Shown here piece after piece: positions 41,777 to 52,608 of a DNA stretch of 64,000 nucleotides (position 1 is its first letter; each line of letters begins with the position of its first letter). Position numbers and translations under genes: made by a program. This stretch comes from Flavobacterium nackdongense. Lineage in GTDB: Bacteria > Bacteroidota > Bacteroidia > Flavobacteriales > Flavobacteriaceae. The stretch lies in assembly GCF_004355225.1 (NCBI RefSeq), contig NZ_CP037933.1:3348001-3412000 (forward strand), in the 5' to 3' direction. The notes beneath the pieces are model-generated. The model was not told where the DNA came from. It was given only the letters and a program-made list of their open reading frames with translations, and did not search any database.

Positions 41777-43531
41777 TTAGAATTCAATATTGTAGCATAA
41801 AGTGACAATGGTATTTGAGAATAAAATCTTCTGACCATCGTTGCTGCCATTAGAAAAATTCAATTTGAGTACTCCATTTTTTGTTCGGAGTCCCACACCT
41901 GCGCCGAACCCTAGGAGATTGGCTGTGTAGTTGCTAGATCGATCTTCATAATAGCCATAGTCTAAAATAGAATGAAGGTACAGATCAGGGGAGATGATAT
42001 AGCGATATTCGCTGATCAGGGCGGTCATAAAATTGGCTTGTAAACTATTTTCGGCAAACCCACGTATTGATTTTGTTCCGCCAAAACGATACAATTCGTT
42101 GATGATATAAGTGTCGCTTTTTAGAAAATAATTTTGATAATTTATGTTTATGCAGTTTTTAGGGTTTAAGTAGAAATTATGCATCGCATTGATGATAATG
42201 TAGGTCTGCTTGCTGGTTCCTGCGGTTTGGTCTAAGTCTGAAGTGGCTCGGCTTCCGAGTCCCATCATAATCGAGAGGGTTGTTTTTTTCGGGAAAGTGT
42301 TGTGGTTATTGTCTAATTTGGTATAGTCTAAATTTCCAGTAAGAAAAGAATTGGTGTAATCGCTGATTGTTGTGTTGTTGGTGTTTTGTATATCGCTAGA
42401 TTCTGTAGCTTGGTATCCTAAATAAATTCTGGTTTTATAATCGATAAAGTAACCTAAGTCGATGGCCGTTTTGGTGTTCTGAAAGATACTGTCTTGTTTG
42501 AAGATATTAATTTGGGCTTTCAGGCCGATTGGGGTTCTGAAAATATAAGGTAGATCGATGCTGGCTTTGAATGTTCTTTGGTTGTTGCCGTCACTTTTCC
42601 AGTAGAGTGAGAATTGTTCACCCGCTTTAATGGTGTTTTCTAATGCTAAATCTAAGTACCCATTGAAGGTTAGTTTGCCATTGTTAGTATTGGCAAAACC
42701 GATAAACCCATCAAAAGTATTGGATTTTCTTTTTTCGAGATAAACATATACTTTGGTGGTATCCTGAGTAAATAGGATTTCAGGATTTTTAATCTGATTG
42801 ACGAAACTAAATTTTTCGAAATCATTTTGAACCTTGCGGACCGTTTCTTGATTCAAAACTGTATTTCGGTATTTGCGGTTGATTTGTTTTAAATGTCCTT
42901 CTGGAAACCAATTTGTTTTGCTGCTTTCGCCAAATTGCACCACAATTTCATCTAATTCCCTTTTTTGACCAGAATCAAATTGTAATTCTGCTATTAATAT
43001 GTTCTTTCTTTTTTGAATGTTGATTAGTTTTAACTTGGCAAAGGCGTAACCATTTTGTTCTAGTTTTTGTATAGAATTGTTTAAAAAAGATTCTATTTCA
43101 GTATAGGCAAGGACTAAAGTGTCTTTTGTTTTGTCGAAGCCAATCCAATCTTTGATAATGATATTGTTGTCCGTTTTGGTTTCAATTCCATCTGCTTTGG
43201 ATTGGGATGCTGTGAAGATTTTTTTACCTATATATATATGTATCGATTTGATTTGCTGTCCCAAACTGAATTTTGCGCTGTATGTTGAGTCGTTTTTCTT
43301 TGTGTTTTCAAGGATTTGATTTTCAATATATCCTATTTTGGAGAGCCTTTCCGATACGCTGTTTGTTTCGTCGGCAATAGATTGTGCATTGGCGTGAGCC
43401 GAATTGTATTTTATGGAATCAATTACTTTCGTTTCGGCTGTGGAGTTTCCAATTATTTTCAATTGGAAATTTTGCGCAAAGCTGTTTGCCCAAAAACATA
43501 ACAATAGGATTGTACAAGATAAAATTTTCAA
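41777..43531 (-). CDS. Omp85/BamA-like outer membrane protein
   Basis: A 584-residue protein with a signal peptide (MKILSCTILLLCFWANSFAQ). The N-terminal half (to about 260) has POTRA-like alternation, for example IESFLNNSIQKLEQNGYAFAKL and VQNDFEKFSFVN. The C-terminal half forms a beta-barrel with the surface-antigen pattern: RFGGTKSIRGFAENSLQ, where RG is near the Omp85 signature, and it ends IVTLCYNIEF. It is shorter than BamA (about 850) and closer to TamA-like or ShlB-like proteins. It may insert or export a partner; none is evident. Its last residue is aromatic, as for outer-membrane barrels. Confidence 0.8.
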   Translation of the reverse strand: MKILSCTILLLCFWANSFAQNFQLKIIGNSTAETKVIDSIKYNSAHANAQSIADETNSVSERLSKIGYIENQILENTKKNDSTYSAKFSLGQQIKSIHIYIGKKIFTASQSKADGIETKTDNNIIIKDWIGFDKTKDTLVLAYTEIESFLNNSIQKLEQNGYAFAKLKLINIQKRKNILIAELQFDSGQKRELDEIVVQFGESSKTNWFPEGHLKQINRKYRNTVLNQETVRKVQNDFEKFSFVNQIKNPEILFTQDTTKVYVYLEKRKSNTFDGFIGFANTNNGKLTFNGYLDLALENTIKAGEQFSLYWKSDGNNQRTFKASIDLPYIFRTPIGLKAQINIFKQDSIFQNTKTAIDLGYFIDYKTRIYLGYQATESSDIQNTNNTTISDYTNSFLTGNLDYTKLDNNHNTFPKKTTLSIMMGLGSRATSDLDQTAGTSKQTYIIINAMHNFYLNPKNCININYQNYFLKSDTYIINELYRFGGTKSIRGFAENSLQANFMTALISEYRYIISPDLYLHSILDYGYYEDRSSNYTANLLGFGAGVGLRTKNGVLKLNFSNGSNDGQKILFSNTIVTLCYNIEF

Positions 43532-43850
43532 AACAATCAGTGTTTAATAATTGTAACGCAAATATCTAATGTTTGTGATAATAAACCATCAATATCAGGT
43601 GAAATGTTGATTTTCGCACATTTTTTAAAGACTTAATTATCTTTTTTGGCGCTTTTAGTGTATGTCTCAATGACTTTTTCGCATTAAAGTTAGGAGGATA
43701 GGTTCGGATAAATAGAAATTGAGAAATTAAATGGTAGCTTGGATTTGATTCAATAGGCAGGGAAATGCGGTAGAATTGATATTTTATCGGCAATTCGCTA
43801 TTTCATTAATTCACAAATAATTACTAATATGGAAATTTAATGAATTATGG
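43532..43850. other. Spacer upstream of the str operon
   Basis: About 320 AT-rich bases between the divergent Omp85 gene and the rpsL promoter. No gene or strong hairpin was identified; the promoter at its right end is listed separately. Confidence 0.5.
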
Positions 43851-43881
43851 TTTGTTTAGAAAAAAATTATTACTACATTTG
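43851..43881 (+). promoter_or_regulatory. str operon promoter (TTTG - N19 - TACATTTG)
   Basis: TTTG (43851-43854) and TACATTTG (43874-43881) are separated by 19 bases, a textbook match to the Bacteroidetes primary sigma factor consensus. The rpsL ATG is 53 bases downstream of the -7 box. Confidence 0.85.
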
Positions 43882-43934
43882 CAACCCCGTAAAAAGCGGG
43901 AATTTTATAAACAAGTAATTTTTAGTATTTAATT

Positions 43935-44318
43935 ATGCCAACTATTCAACAATTAGTAAGAACAGGAAGAACTCAAATCACTAAGAAGAGTAAATCGGTT
44001 GCTTTAGATTCTTGTCCTCAAAGAAGAGGTGTTTGTACGCGTGTTTACACTACTACTCCAAAAAAACCAAACTCTGCAATGCGTAAAGTAGCGCGTGTAC
44101 GTTTGACAAATGGAAATGAAGTAAATGCCTACATCCCAGGTGAAGGACACAATCTACAAGAGCACTCGATAGTATTAGTGCGAGGCGGAAGAGTAAAAGA
44201 TTTACCAGGAGTTAGATACCACATCGTTCGTGGTGCGCTTGATACCTCAGGTGTAGCAGGAAGAACGCAACGTAGATCTAAGTATGGTGCAAAACGTCCA
44301 AAAGAGGCGAAAAAGTAA
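43935..44318 (+). CDS. rpsL: 30S ribosomal protein S12
   Basis: A 127-residue S12, first gene of the str operon. It lies at the decoding centre of the 30S subunit. The loops TPKKPNS (residues 41-47) and [10 protein letters not shown] (83-92) have the wild-type lysines at positions where streptomycin resistance changes occur. The conserved [14 protein letters not shown] segment is intact. rpsG follows after 25 bases. Confidence 0.99.
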
Positions 44319-44343
44319 TTTTTAAAACTCAAAAAGAAAAGAA

Positions 44344-44820
44344 ATGAGAAAAAGAGCGGCGAAAAAAAGACCACTTTTACCAGATCCAAGGTTTAACGAC
44401 CAATTGGTAACGCGTTTTGTAAACAACTTAATGTGGGACGGTAAGAAATCAACAGCTTTTAAAGTGTTTTATGATGCAATTGACATCATCGAAACTAAAA
44501 AGCAAAATGATGACAAAACATCATTAGAAATTTGGAAAGATGCTTTGACAAACGTTATGCCTCACGTAGAAGTACGTAGTCGTAGAGTGGGTGGAGCTAC
44601 ATTTCAAATCCCAATGCAAATTAGACCAGACAGAAAAATTTCTATGGCTATGAAATGGTTAATTCTTTATTCAAGAAGAAGAAACGAAAAATCTATGGCT
44701 CAAAGATTGGCTTCAGAATGTTTAGCTGCGGCTAAAGAAGAAGGAGCAGCTGTTAAGAAAAGAATGGATACTCACAAAATGGCAGAAGCTAACAAAGCTT
44801 TCTCTCACTTTAGATTTTAA
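44344..44820 (+). CDS. rpsG: 30S ribosomal protein S7
   Basis: A 158-residue S7, the primary 16S rRNA-binding protein that nucleates assembly of the 30S head. It opens [17 protein letters not shown], and its signature [12 protein letters not shown] is intact. It is second in the str operon. In E. coli S7 regulates this operon by binding the rpsL-rpsG gap; the gap here is only 25 bases, too short to show such a site. Confidence 0.99.
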   Translation: MRKRAAKKRPLLPDPRFNDQLVTRFVNNLMWDGKKSTAFKVFYDAIDIIETKKQNDDKTSLEIWKDALTNVMPHVEVRSRRVGGATFQIPMQIRPDRKISMAMKWLILYSRRRNEKSMAQRLASECLAAAKEEGAAVKKRMDTHKMAEANKAFSHFRF

Positions 44821-44830
44821 TTCTTAAGAA

Positions 44831-46987
44831 ATGGCTAGAGATCTTAAATATACAAGAAACATAGGAATTGCTGCTCACATTGATGCTGGTAAAACAACAA
44901 CAACAGAGCGTATATTATTCTATACAGGGAAATCACATAAAATTGGTGAAGTGCACGATGGTGCTGCAACGATGGACTGGATGGCACAAGAGCAAGAAAG
45001 AGGTATTACAATTACTTCAGCTGCTACAACTTGTGAATGGAATTTTCCTTCCGATCAAGGTAAAATTTTACCTGAATCTAAACCTTATCACTTTAATATT
45101 ATCGATACCCCAGGTCACGTGGACTTTACTGTTGAAGTAAACCGTTCTTTGCGTGTACTTGATGGTTTGGTTTTCTTGTTTAGTGCTGTTGATGGTGTAG
45201 AGCCACAATCAGAAACGAACTGGAGACTTGCAGATCAATATAGAGTGCCAAGAATTGGATTTGTAAACAAAATGGACCGTCAAGGTTCTAACTTTTTGAT
45301 GGTTTGTCAACAAGTTAGAGATATGTTGAAATCAAACGCTGTGGCGATTACTTTGCCAATTGGTGAGGAAAATGATTTCAAAGGAGTGGTTGATTTGGTT
45401 AAAAATCAAGCTATTGTTTGGCATGATGCTGGTTTAGGAGCAACTTATGATATTGTGCCTATCCCAGAGGATATGCTTGCAGAAGTAAAAGAATACCGCT
45501 CAATTTTAATTGAAGCCGTTGCTGATTATGATGAAAATCTGTTGGAGAAATTCATGGAAGATGAAGAATCTATCACAGAAGAAGAAATCAACAATGCCTT
45601 AAGAGCTGCAGTTATGGATATGGCTATCATTCCGATGATTGCTGGTTCTTCTTTCAAAAACAAAGGAGTTCAATTTATGTTGGATGCAGTGTGTAAATAC
45701 TTGCCTTCACCATTAGATAAAGAAGGTATCAAAGGAATTCATCCAGATGATGCTGAACTACTTGAAGAAGATCAAACTCAAATTTTACGTAAACCAGATG
45801 TAAAAGAGCCTTTCGCTGCTTTGGCATTTAAGATTGCTACTGACCCATTCGTAGGTCGTTTGGCTTTCTTCCGTGCTTATTCAGGAAGATTGGATGCTGG
45901 TTCTTATGTTTTGAATACACGTTCAGGAAACAAAGAAAGAATTTCTCGTATCTACCAAATGCACGCTAACAAACAAAATCCAATCGAATATATTGAGGCT
46001 GGAGATATTGGAGCTGCTGTTGGATTTAAGGATATCAAAACAGGAGATACATTGTGTGATGAAAAACACCCAATTATTTTGGAGTCAATGAAATTCCCTG
46101 CGCCAGTAATTGGTATTGCCATTGAACCTAAAACTAAAGCTGACGTTGATAAAATGGGTATGGCTTTGGCTAAATTAGCTGAAGAAGATCCTACATTTAC
46201 TGTTAGAACTGACGAAGCTTCAGGACAAACTATTATCTCAGGTATGGGTGAGCTTCACTTAGATATCTTGGTTGATAGAATGCGTCGTGAATTCAAAGTT
46301 GAAGTAAATCAAGGTGAGCCTCAAGTAGAATACAAAGAAGCTTTCACAAAATCAGCACAACACAGAGAAACATACAAGAAACAATCTGGTGGACGTGGTA
46401 AATTTGGGGATATTGTATTTTTATTGGAGCCAGCTGATGAAGTAGATGGTAAAGTTCCAGTGGGATTGCAATTTATTAATTCAGTAAAAGGAGGTAACGT
46501 TCCTAAGGAATATATCCCATCCGTTGAAAAAGGTTTCCGTGAAGCTATGAAAACTGGTCCTTTAGCAGGATACCAAGTCGATAGTTTGAAAGTTACTTTG
46601 TTAGATGGATCTTTCCACCCTGTCGATTCTGATGCACTTTCATTTGAACTTGCTGCAAGAATGGGGTACAAAGAAGTGGCAAAAGCTGCTGGAGCAATTA
46701 TTCTTGAGCCAATCATGAAAATGGAAGTGATTACACCTGAAGAAAACATGGGAGATATCGTAGGTGATATCAACCGTCGTAGAGGTCAAGTAAATGACAT
46801 GGGTGATAGAGCAGGTGCTAAAACCATCAAAGCAGATGTGCCGTTATCAGAAATGTTCGGATATGTTACCACATTGAGAACCTTGTCATCTGGTAGAGCT
46901 ACATCTACAATGGAATTTTCACACTACGCAGAAACGCCTTCTAATATTTCAGAGGCAGTTATCAAAAAAGCAAAAGGAAACGCTTAA
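44831..46987 (+). CDS. fusA: Elongation factor G
   Basis: A 718-residue translocation GTPase. G1 is [12 protein letters not shown] (residues 15-26), the switch segment is ERGITI, G3 DTPGHVDF, and G4 NKMDR. The five-domain length is normal. It acts with the ribosome during peptide elongation and in recycling. tuf does not follow as it does in E. coli; rpsJ does, the usual Bacteroidetes order. Confidence 0.99.
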   Translation: MARDLKYTRNIGIAAHIDAGKTTTTERILFYTGKSHKIGEVHDGAATMDWMAQEQERGITITSAATTCEWNFPSDQGKILPESKPYHFNIIDTPGHVDFTVEVNRSLRVLDGLVFLFSAVDGVEPQSETNWRLADQYRVPRIGFVNKMDRQGSNFLMVCQQVRDMLKSNAVAITLPIGEENDFKGVVDLVKNQAIVWHDAGLGATYDIVPIPEDMLAEVKEYRSILIEAVADYDENLLEKFMEDEESITEEEINNALRAAVMDMAIIPMIAGSSFKNKGVQFMLDAVCKYLPSPLDKEGIKGIHPDDAELLEEDQTQILRKPDVKEPFAALAFKIATDPFVGRLAFFRAYSGRLDAGSYVLNTRSGNKERISRIYQMHANKQNPIEYIEAGDIGAAVGFKDIKTGDTLCDEKHPIILESMKFPAPVIGIAIEPKTKADVDKMGMALAKLAEEDPTFTVRTDEASGQTIISGMGELHLDILVDRMRREFKVEVNQGEPQVEYKEAFTKSAQHRETYKKQSGGRGKFGDIVFLLEPADEVDGKVPVGLQFINSVKGGNVPKEYIPSVEKGFREAMKTGPLAGYQVDSLKVTLLDGSFHPVDSDALSFELAARMGYKEVAKAAGAIILEPIMKMEVITPEENMGDIVGDINRRRGQVNDMGDRAGAKTIKADVPLSEMFGYVTTLRTLSSGRATSTMEFSHYAETPSNISEAVIKKAKGNA

Positions 46988-46998
46988 TCTTTAAGAAA

Positions 46999-47304
46999 AT
47001 GAGTCAAAAAATCAGAATAAAATTAAAATCTTACGATTATATGTTGGTAGACAAGTCTGCCGAGAAAATTGTAAAAACAGTAAAAAGCACTGGAGCTGTA
47101 GTAACAGGACCAATCCCGTTGCCAACTCACAAAAAACTTTTTACAGTGCTACGTTCTCCACACGTTAACAAAAAAGCCAGAGAGCAATTTGAAGTTATGT
47201 CATACAAGAGATTGATCGACATTTATTCTTCGTCATCAAAAACTATCGATGCTTTGATGAAATTGGAATTGCCTAGCGGTGTTGAAGTAGAGATCAAAGT
47301 TTAA
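46999..47304 (+). CDS. rpsJ: 30S ribosomal protein S10
   Basis: A 101-residue S10, a 30S head protein that also binds NusB in antitermination. The segment [31 protein letters not shown] is split across the usual long loop. It is separated from rplC by 154 bases, the largest gap in the superoperon; that gap holds its own promoter-like boxes. Confidence 0.99.
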   Translation: MSQKIRIKLKSYDYMLVDKSAEKIVKTVKSTGAVVTGPIPLPTHKKLFTVLRSPHVNKKAREQFEVMSYKRLIDIYSSSSKTIDALMKLELPSGVEVEIKV

Positions 47305-47323
47305 TAGCTTTCTAGTAAAAAAA

Positions 47324-47432
47324 AGAACGCTGTTTTTAAACGAAAAATAGTATTAGGTTCGTGTAGAAATATTTTATACTTTTGCACCCACTTAAAAAAT
47401 AGGATTCGCTTAAAAGCTGCGTTCTATATTTG
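47324..47432 (+). promoter_or_regulatory. Internal promoter region before rplC
   Basis: Two boxes fit TAnnTTTG: TACTTTTG (47377-47384) and TATATTTG (47425-47432). They lie inside or next to an imperfect 19-base inverted repeat (47324-47342 with 47407-47425, 16 of 19 pairs; AGAACGC against GCGTTCT at the ends). Both an internal promoter and an mRNA leader structure are possible. The usual TTG at -33 is weak for each. Confidence 0.6.
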
Positions 47433-47458
47433 TATTTAATAATTAATAATTAGTATTT

Positions 47459-48076
47459 ATGTCTGGGTTAATCGGAAGAAAAATTGGCATGACTAGTATC
47501 TTTGACGAGAACGGGAAAAACATTCCTTGTACTGTTGTTGAAGCTGGACCATGTGTAGTTACCCAAGTCAGAACCAAAGGTGTTGACGGGTATGAAGCGT
47601 TGCAACTAGGTTTCGATGACAAAAACGAGAAACATTCCACTAAAGCGGCCGTTGGTCACTTTGCGAAAGCAGGAACTGTAGCTAAGAAAAAAGTCGTTGA
47701 ATTCCAAGATTTTGCAACAGAACAAAAATTAGGTGACGTGATCAACGTATCTATTTTTGAAGAAGGAGAATTTGTAGATGTACAAGGTGTGTCTAAAGGT
47801 AAAGGTTTTCAAGGGGTTGTGAAACGTCACGGTTTTGGTGGTGTTGGACAAGCAACTCACGGTCAACACAACCGTTTAAGAGCGCCAGGTTCTGTAGGAG
47901 CTTCTTCTTATCCATCTAGAGTATTCAAAGGAATGCGTATGGCTGGAAGAATGGGAGGAGACAATGTAAAAGTTCAAAACCTTAGAGTTTTAAAAGTAGT
48001 GGCTGATAAGAACCTACTTGTTATAAAAGGATGTATTCCTGGACATAACAACTCTTATGTAATCATTCAGAAGTAA
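47459..48076 (+). CDS. rplC: 50S ribosomal protein L3
   Basis: A 205-residue L3, one of the proteins that start 50S assembly near the peptidyl transferase centre. It opens [14 protein letters not shown], and the central [14 protein letters not shown] segment is typical. It is the first gene of the transcription unit after the internal promoter. Its stop overlaps the rplD start by one base (TAATG). Confidence 0.99.
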   Translation: MSGLIGRKIGMTSIFDENGKNIPCTVVEAGPCVVTQVRTKGVDGYEALQLGFDDKNEKHSTKAAVGHFAKAGTVAKKKVVEFQDFATEQKLGDVINVSIFEEGEFVDVQGVSKGKGFQGVVKRHGFGGVGQATHGQHNRLRAPGSVGASSYPSRVFKGMRMAGRMGGDNVKVQNLRVLKVVADKNLLVIKGCIPGHNNSYVIIQK

Positions 48077-48705
48077 TGGAAGCAAAAGTATTAGATTTCA
48101 ACGGAAAAGATACTGGGAGAAAAGTGCAACTTTCTGATTCAGTATTCGGTATAGAACCAAACAATCACGCAGTATATCTTGATGTTAAGCAATATCTTGC
48201 TAACCAACGTCAAGGAACGCACAAAGCTAAAGAAAGAGCTGAAGTAGCAGGAAGTACTCGTAAAATTAAAAAACAAAAAGGAACTGGTACTGCTCGTGCG
48301 GGTAGTGCAAAGAACCCATTGTTTAAAGGTGGTGGAACAGTTTTCGGACCTAGACCAAGAAGTTATTCATTCAAATTGAATAAAAACTTGAAGCGTTTGG
48401 CAAGAAAATCGGCTTTCTCAATTAAAGCGAAAGAAACAAACGTAATTGTTTTGGAAGACTTCAATTTTGAAACACCAAACACTAAAAATTTCACTAATGT
48501 TTTGAAAGCTTTAGGGTTGGATAATAAAAAATCTTTATTTGTGTTGGGCGAATCGAATAAAAATGTATATTTGTCGTCACGCAATTTAAAGGCGTCTAAA
48601 GTTATAACTAGTTCAGAATTAAGTACTTACGATATTCTTAACGCTAATAGTTTAGTTCTTTTAGAGGGTTCTTTAGAGGGAATTGAAGAAAATTTAAGTA
48701 AATAA
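48076..48705 (+). CDS. rplD: 50S ribosomal protein L4
   Basis: A 209-residue L4 that lines the polypeptide exit tunnel. The loop KKQKGTGTARAGSAKNPLF reaches into the tunnel and is where macrolide resistance changes occur. In E. coli L4 also represses its own operon through a leader upstream of rpsJ; the inverted repeat before rplC here could play a similar role, which is inference only. Confidence 0.98.
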   Translation: MEAKVLDFNGKDTGRKVQLSDSVFGIEPNNHAVYLDVKQYLANQRQGTHKAKERAEVAGSTRKIKKQKGTGTARAGSAKNPLFKGGGTVFGPRPRSYSFKLNKNLKRLARKSAFSIKAKETNVIVLEDFNFETPNTKNFTNVLKALGLDNKKSLFVLGESNKNVYLSSRNLKASKVITSSELSTYDILNANSLVLLEGSLEGIEENLSK

Positions 48706-48711
48706 TAGGAT

Positions 48712-49002
48712 ATGAGCATCATAATTAAACCTATAGTAACAGAAAAAGTAACCAAAGAAAGTGAAGTTTTAAACCGCTTCGGATTCGTTGTTGACAAAAA
48801 AGCAAACAAAGTTCAAATTAAGAAAGCTGTTGAAGCTGCTTATGGAGTAACTATTGTAAGTGTTAACACGATGAACGTAAGACCGGATAGAACTACAAAA
48901 TACACTAAAAGTGGTCTTATCAGTGGAAAGACAAATGCAATCAAAAAAGCAATTGTACAAGTACAAGAAGGAGAAACAATTGATTTTTACAACAATATCT
49001 AA
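48712..49002 (+). CDS. rplW: 50S ribosomal protein L23
   Basis: A 96-residue L23. It sits at the tunnel exit and is the docking site for trigger factor and SRP. The segments IIIKPIVTEKVT and NKVQIKKAVEAAYGVTIVSVNTMN are conserved. It starts 6 bases after rplD, in canonical S10-operon order. Confidence 0.98.
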   Translation: MSIIIKPIVTEKVTKESEVLNRFGFVVDKKANKVQIKKAVEAAYGVTIVSVNTMNVRPDRTTKYTKSGLISGKTNAIKKAIVQVQEGETIDFYNNI

Positions 49003-49011
49003 GATAGAAAA

Positions 49012-49836
49012 ATGTCAGTAAGAAAATTAAAACCTATTACCCCAGGTCAGCGATTTAGAGTTGTGAATGGTTATGACGCCATTACAACTGATAAGCCGGA
49101 ACGCTCTTTGATAGCGCCGATAAAAAACTCTGGAGGTAGAAATAGTCAAGGAAAGATGACCATGCGTTATACGGGTGGTGGTCACAAGCAGAGATATCGT
49201 ATTATTGATTTCAAACGTACAAAAGAAGGAATTCCGGCGACAGTGAAATCAATCGAATATGATCCAAATCGTACTGCGTTTATCGCATTATTAGCTTATG
49301 CTGATGGTGAGAAAACATACATTATTGCTCAAAACGGATTGAAAGTAGGTCAGAAATTAGTTTCTGGTCCAGAATCTCAACCTGAAATAGGTAATACATT
49401 GCCATTAAGCAGAATTCCATTAGGAACTGTAATTTCTTGTATCGAATTGAGACCAGGGCAAGGAGCTGTAATCGCTCGTTCAGCCGGTACATTCGCACAG
49501 TTAATGGCGAGAGACGGAAAATATGCAACAATCAAAATGCCATCTGGAGAAACAAGATTGATCTTGTTGACTTGTTCGGCTACCATTGGTGCTGTTTCTA
49601 ATTCAGACCACCAATTAGTTGTATCTGGTAAAGCAGGTAGAACAAGATGGTTAGGAAGAAGACCTAGAACAAGACCAGTAGCAATGAACCCTGTCGATCA
49701 CCCAATGGGTGGTGGTGAAGGACGTTCTTCTGGAGGACATCCAAGATCTAGAAACGGTATGCCTGCTAAAGGTTATAGAACACGTTCTAAGAAAAACCCG
49801 AGTAACAAGTATATTGTAGAACGTAGAAAGAAATAA
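49012..49836 (+). CDS. rplB: 50S ribosomal protein L2
   Basis: A 274-residue L2, a primary 23S rRNA-binding protein essential for subunit joining and peptidyl transfer. [20 protein letters not shown] is the N-terminal signature and [15 protein letters not shown] the C-terminal one; both are intact. Confidence 0.99.
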   Translation: MSVRKLKPITPGQRFRVVNGYDAITTDKPERSLIAPIKNSGGRNSQGKMTMRYTGGGHKQRYRIIDFKRTKEGIPATVKSIEYDPNRTAFIALLAYADGEKTYIIAQNGLKVGQKLVSGPESQPEIGNTLPLSRIPLGTVISCIELRPGQGAVIARSAGTFAQLMARDGKYATIKMPSGETRLILLTCSATIGAVSNSDHQLVVSGKAGRTRWLGRRPRTRPVAMNPVDHPMGGGEGRSSGGHPRSRNGMPAKGYRTRSKKNPSNKYIVERRKK

Positions 49837-49842
49837 TAAGAT

Positions 49843-50121
49843 ATGGCACGTTCATTAAAAAAAGGACCTTTCGTTCATTATAAGTTAGAGAAAAAGGTTG
49901 AAGAAAACATTGAAAAAGGAAATAAAGGAGTGGTAAAGACTTGGTCGAGAGCTTCTATGATTACACCTGACTTTGTTGGACAAACAATCGCAGTTCATAA
50001 CGGTCGTCAATTTGTACCAGTTTACGTAACAGAAAACATGGTAGGTCACAAATTAGGAGAGTTTTCACCAACTCGATCTTTTAGAGGTCATGCTGGAGCA
50101 AAAAATAAAGGTAAAAAATAA
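49843..50121 (+). CDS. rpsS: 30S ribosomal protein S19
   Basis: A 92-residue S19 of the 30S head, bound near S13 and the A site. It starts [15 protein letters not shown] and contains [23 protein letters not shown], the family signature. It lies 6 bases after rplB. Confidence 0.99.
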   Translation: MARSLKKGPFVHYKLEKKVEENIEKGNKGVVKTWSRASMITPDFVGQTIAVHNGRQFVPVYVTENMVGHKLGEFSPTRSFRGHAGAKNKGKK

Positions 50122-50127
50122 GAAGCA

Positions 50128-50541
50128 ATGGGAGTTCGTAAAAGAGAAACAGCAGATGCAAGAAAAGAGGCTAACAAGTCATTGGCTTTTGCAAAATTGA
50201 ATAACTGCCCTACTTCACCTAGAAAAATGCGCTTAGTAGCAGATCTAGTAAGAGGTCAGAAGGTAGAAAGAGCACTTAACATATTAAGATTCAGTTCTAA
50301 AGAAGCTTCAAGAAAATTAGAAAAATTATTATTATCTGCAATCAATAACTGGGAGCAAAAAAATAATGATGCTAATCTTGAAGAGGCTGGATTATTTGTT
50401 AAAGAAATCCGTGTTGATGGTGGAATGATGTTAAAAAGACTTCGTCCAGCACCACAAGGAAGAGCACACAGAATAAGAAAACGTTCCAACCACGTAACAA
50501 TCGTGTTGGGAGCAATTAATAATAACACACAAGCAATTTAA
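50128..50541 (+). CDS. rplV: 50S ribosomal protein L22
   Basis: A 137-residue L22, which contributes a hairpin to the exit tunnel. The segment [20 protein letters not shown] and the C-terminal hairpin [20 protein letters not shown] are conserved. The length is slightly above the 110 residues of E. coli because of an N-terminal extension ([16 protein letters not shown]). Confidence 0.98.
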   Translation: MGVRKRETADARKEANKSLAFAKLNNCPTSPRKMRLVADLVRGQKVERALNILRFSSKEASRKLEKLLLSAINNWEQKNNDANLEEAGLFVKEIRVDGGMMLKRLRPAPQGRAHRIRKRSNHVTIVLGAINNNTQAI

Positions 50542-50546
50542 TAAAG

Positions 50547-51308
50547 ATGGGACAAAAGACAAATCCAATTGGAAATAGACTTGGTATCATCAGAGGATGG
50601 GACTCTAACTGGTATGGTGGAAATGACTACGGTGATAAATTGGCCGAAGATTATAAAATCAGAAAGTATATCCATGCTCGTTTATCAAAAGCTAGTGTAT
50701 CAAAAGTAATCATCGAGAGAACTTTAAAACTTGTAACCGTTACTATCACTACTGCTAGACCTGGTATTATTATCGGAAAAGGTGGCCAAGAGGTAGACAA
50801 GTTGAAAGAAGAACTTAAGAAAGTTACTGACAAAGAGGTTCAAATCAACATCTTTGAAATAAAAAGACCTGAACTTGACGCGTATCTAGTTGCTACAAGC
50901 ATCTGTCGTCAAATCGAAAGCCGTATTTCTTACAGACGTGCAATCAAAATGGCTATTGCTGCTACAATGCGTATGAACGCGGAAGGTATCAAAGTTTTGA
51001 TTTCTGGTCGTTTGAATGGTGCTGAGATGGCCCGTTCAGAAGGTTTCAAAGAAGGAAGAATTCCTCTATCAACTTTCAGAGCCGACATCGATTATGCTCT
51101 AGCTGAAGCTCATACTACTTATGGTAGAATGGGGATCAAAGTGTGGATCATGAAAGGTGAAGTTTATGGAAAGAGAGATCTTTCTCCACTTGCAGGAATG
51201 GATAAAAAACAATCTGGAACTGGTGGTGGTAAAGGTGGCGATTCTCCGAGAGGAGACAGAAAACCTTTTAATAAAGGTGGAAAACCAGACGCTCGTAAGA
51301 GAAAGTAA
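50547..51308 (+). CDS. rpsC: 30S ribosomal protein S3
   Basis: A 253-residue S3 that forms part of the mRNA entry channel and helicase. The KH-domain motif [16 protein letters not shown] is clear, followed by [22 protein letters not shown] glycine/lysine-rich C-terminal tail ([20 protein letters not shown]) extends the usual length, as is normal in Bacteroidetes. Confidence 0.99.
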   Translation: MGQKTNPIGNRLGIIRGWDSNWYGGNDYGDKLAEDYKIRKYIHARLSKASVSKVIIERTLKLVTVTITTARPGIIIGKGGQEVDKLKEELKKVTDKEVQINIFEIKRPELDAYLVATSICRQIESRISYRRAIKMAIAATMRMNAEGIKVLISGRLNGAEMARSEGFKEGRIPLSTFRADIDYALAEAHTTYGRMGIKVWIMKGEVYGKRDLSPLAGMDKKQSGTGGGKGGDSPRGDRKPFNKGGKPDARKRK

Positions 51309-51327
51309 ATTTTTAAATTAAAGAAAA

Positions 51328-51753
51328 ATGTTACAGCCTAAAAGAACAAAATACCGTAAGGTACAAAAGGGTAAAATGAAAGGAAACTCTCAAAGAGGGC
51401 ACGAACTTTCTAATGGAATGTTTGGTATTAAATCTGTTCATGAAGATGGAATGTTCTTAACCTCACGTCAAATCGAAGCGGCACGTATCGCTGCTACTCG
51501 ATATATGAAAAGAGAAGGACAATTATGGATTAAAATATTTCCAGACAAACCTATCACAAAGAAACCTCTTGAGGTACGTATGGGTAAAGGTAAAGGTGCA
51601 GTCGAATATTGGGCGGCCGTTGTTAGACCCGGAAGAATTATGTTTGAAGTTGGTGGAGTTCCTTTGTCTGTTGCAAAAGAGGCCTTGCGTCTTGCAGCTC
51701 AAAAACTTCCAGTGAAAACTAAATTCATCGTTGCTAGAGATTTCGAAGCATAA
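51328..51753 (+). CDS. rplP: 50S ribosomal protein L16
   Basis: A 141-residue L16 close to the A site of the 50S subunit. It starts [19 protein letters not shown], and [19 protein letters not shown] is the family signature. Arginine-containing [12 protein letters not shown] is also typical. Confidence 0.99.
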   Translation: MLQPKRTKYRKVQKGKMKGNSQRGHELSNGMFGIKSVHEDGMFLTSRQIEAARIAATRYMKREGQLWIKIFPDKPITKKPLEVRMGKGKGAVEYWAAVVRPGRIMFEVGGVPLSVAKEALRLAAQKLPVKTKFIVARDFEA

Positions 51754-51766
51754 TTAATCATTTATT

Positions 51767-51958
51767 ATGAAACAATCAGAAATAAAAAATCTTTCTGCAG
51801 CAGAGTTGCAAGAAAAATTGAAGCAAACTAAGAAGGTATATGCCGACTTAAAAATGGCACACGCTATTTCTCCAATTGAAAATCCGTTACAAATTCGTAG
51901 CGTGAGAAGAACAGTGGCCAGATTAGCTACAGAACTTACTAAAAGAGAATTACAATAA
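51767..51958 (+). CDS. rpmC: 50S ribosomal protein L29
   Basis: A 63-residue two-helix L29 at the tunnel exit, contacting L23 and trigger factor. It starts [18 protein letters not shown] and ends [17 protein letters not shown], typical of the family. Confidence 0.97.
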   Translation: MKQSEIKNLSAAELQEKLKQTKKVYADLKMAHAISPIENPLQIRSVRRTVARLATELTKRELQ

Positions 51959-51966
51959 TTCTAACG

Positions 51967-52227
51967 ATGGAAGAAAAAAGAAATTTAAGAAAAGAGAGAA
52001 TTGGGGTTGTTACTTCAGATAAAATGGATAAATCCATTGTTGTTGCACAAGTAACAAGAGTAAAACACCCATTATACGGTAAGTTCGTGTTGAAAACTAA
52101 AAAGTTTCATGCCCACGACGAAAATAACGACTGTAACATAGGAGATACTGTAAGAATTAGCGAAACGCGTCCTTTAAGTAAAACCAAATGTTGGAGGTTA
52201 GTTGAAATCATTGAAAGAGCTAAATAA
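51967..52227 (+). CDS. rpsQ: 30S ribosomal protein S17
   Basis: An 86-residue OB-fold S17, an early 16S rRNA-binding protein. The motifs [14 protein letters not shown] and [20 protein letters not shown] are diagnostic. It lies 8 bases after rpmC. Confidence 0.98.
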   Translation: MEEKRNLRKERIGVVTSDKMDKSIVVAQVTRVKHPLYGKFVLKTKKFHAHDENNDCNIGDTVRISETRPLSKTKCWRLVEIIERAK

Positions 52228-52229
52228 TT

Positions 52230-52598
52230 ATGGTACAACAAGAATCAAGACTAAAAGTAGCAGATAATACGGGAGCAAAAGAAGTTTTAACTATCCGTGT
52301 TTTAGGAGGTACCAAAAGAAGGTATGCCTCTGTTGGTGACAAGATTGTAGTATCTATTAAGGATGCGACTCCAAACGGAAACGTTAAAAAAGGAGCTGTT
52401 TCGACTGCAGTTGTAGTACGTACCAAAAAAGAAGTGAGAAGAGCCGATGGTTCTTATATCCGTTTCGATGACAATGCTTGTGTTCTTTTGAACGCTGCAG
52501 GAGAAATGAGAGGAACACGTGTTTTTGGTCCAGTAGCAAGAGAACTTCGTGAAAAACAATTCATGAAAATTGTATCATTAGCACCTGAAGTGCTTTAA
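52230..52598 (+). CDS. rplN: 50S ribosomal protein L14
   Basis: A 122-residue L14 at the subunit interface. It begins [19 protein letters not shown], has the signature [15 protein letters not shown], and ends with [19 protein letters not shown]. It starts 2 bases after rpsQ. Confidence 0.99.
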
Positions 52599-52608
52599 TT
52601 ATTTTAAG

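Noticed and set aside
43566-43793. 75-codon frame upstream of rpsL
   Set aside because: No homology-like features, odd composition and location in the divergent promoter region; probably chance.
46321-46773. 150-codon open frame antisense to fusA
   Set aside because: It lies wholly inside the highly conserved fusA coding sequence and has no recognisable protein features; it is a shadow of codon bias.
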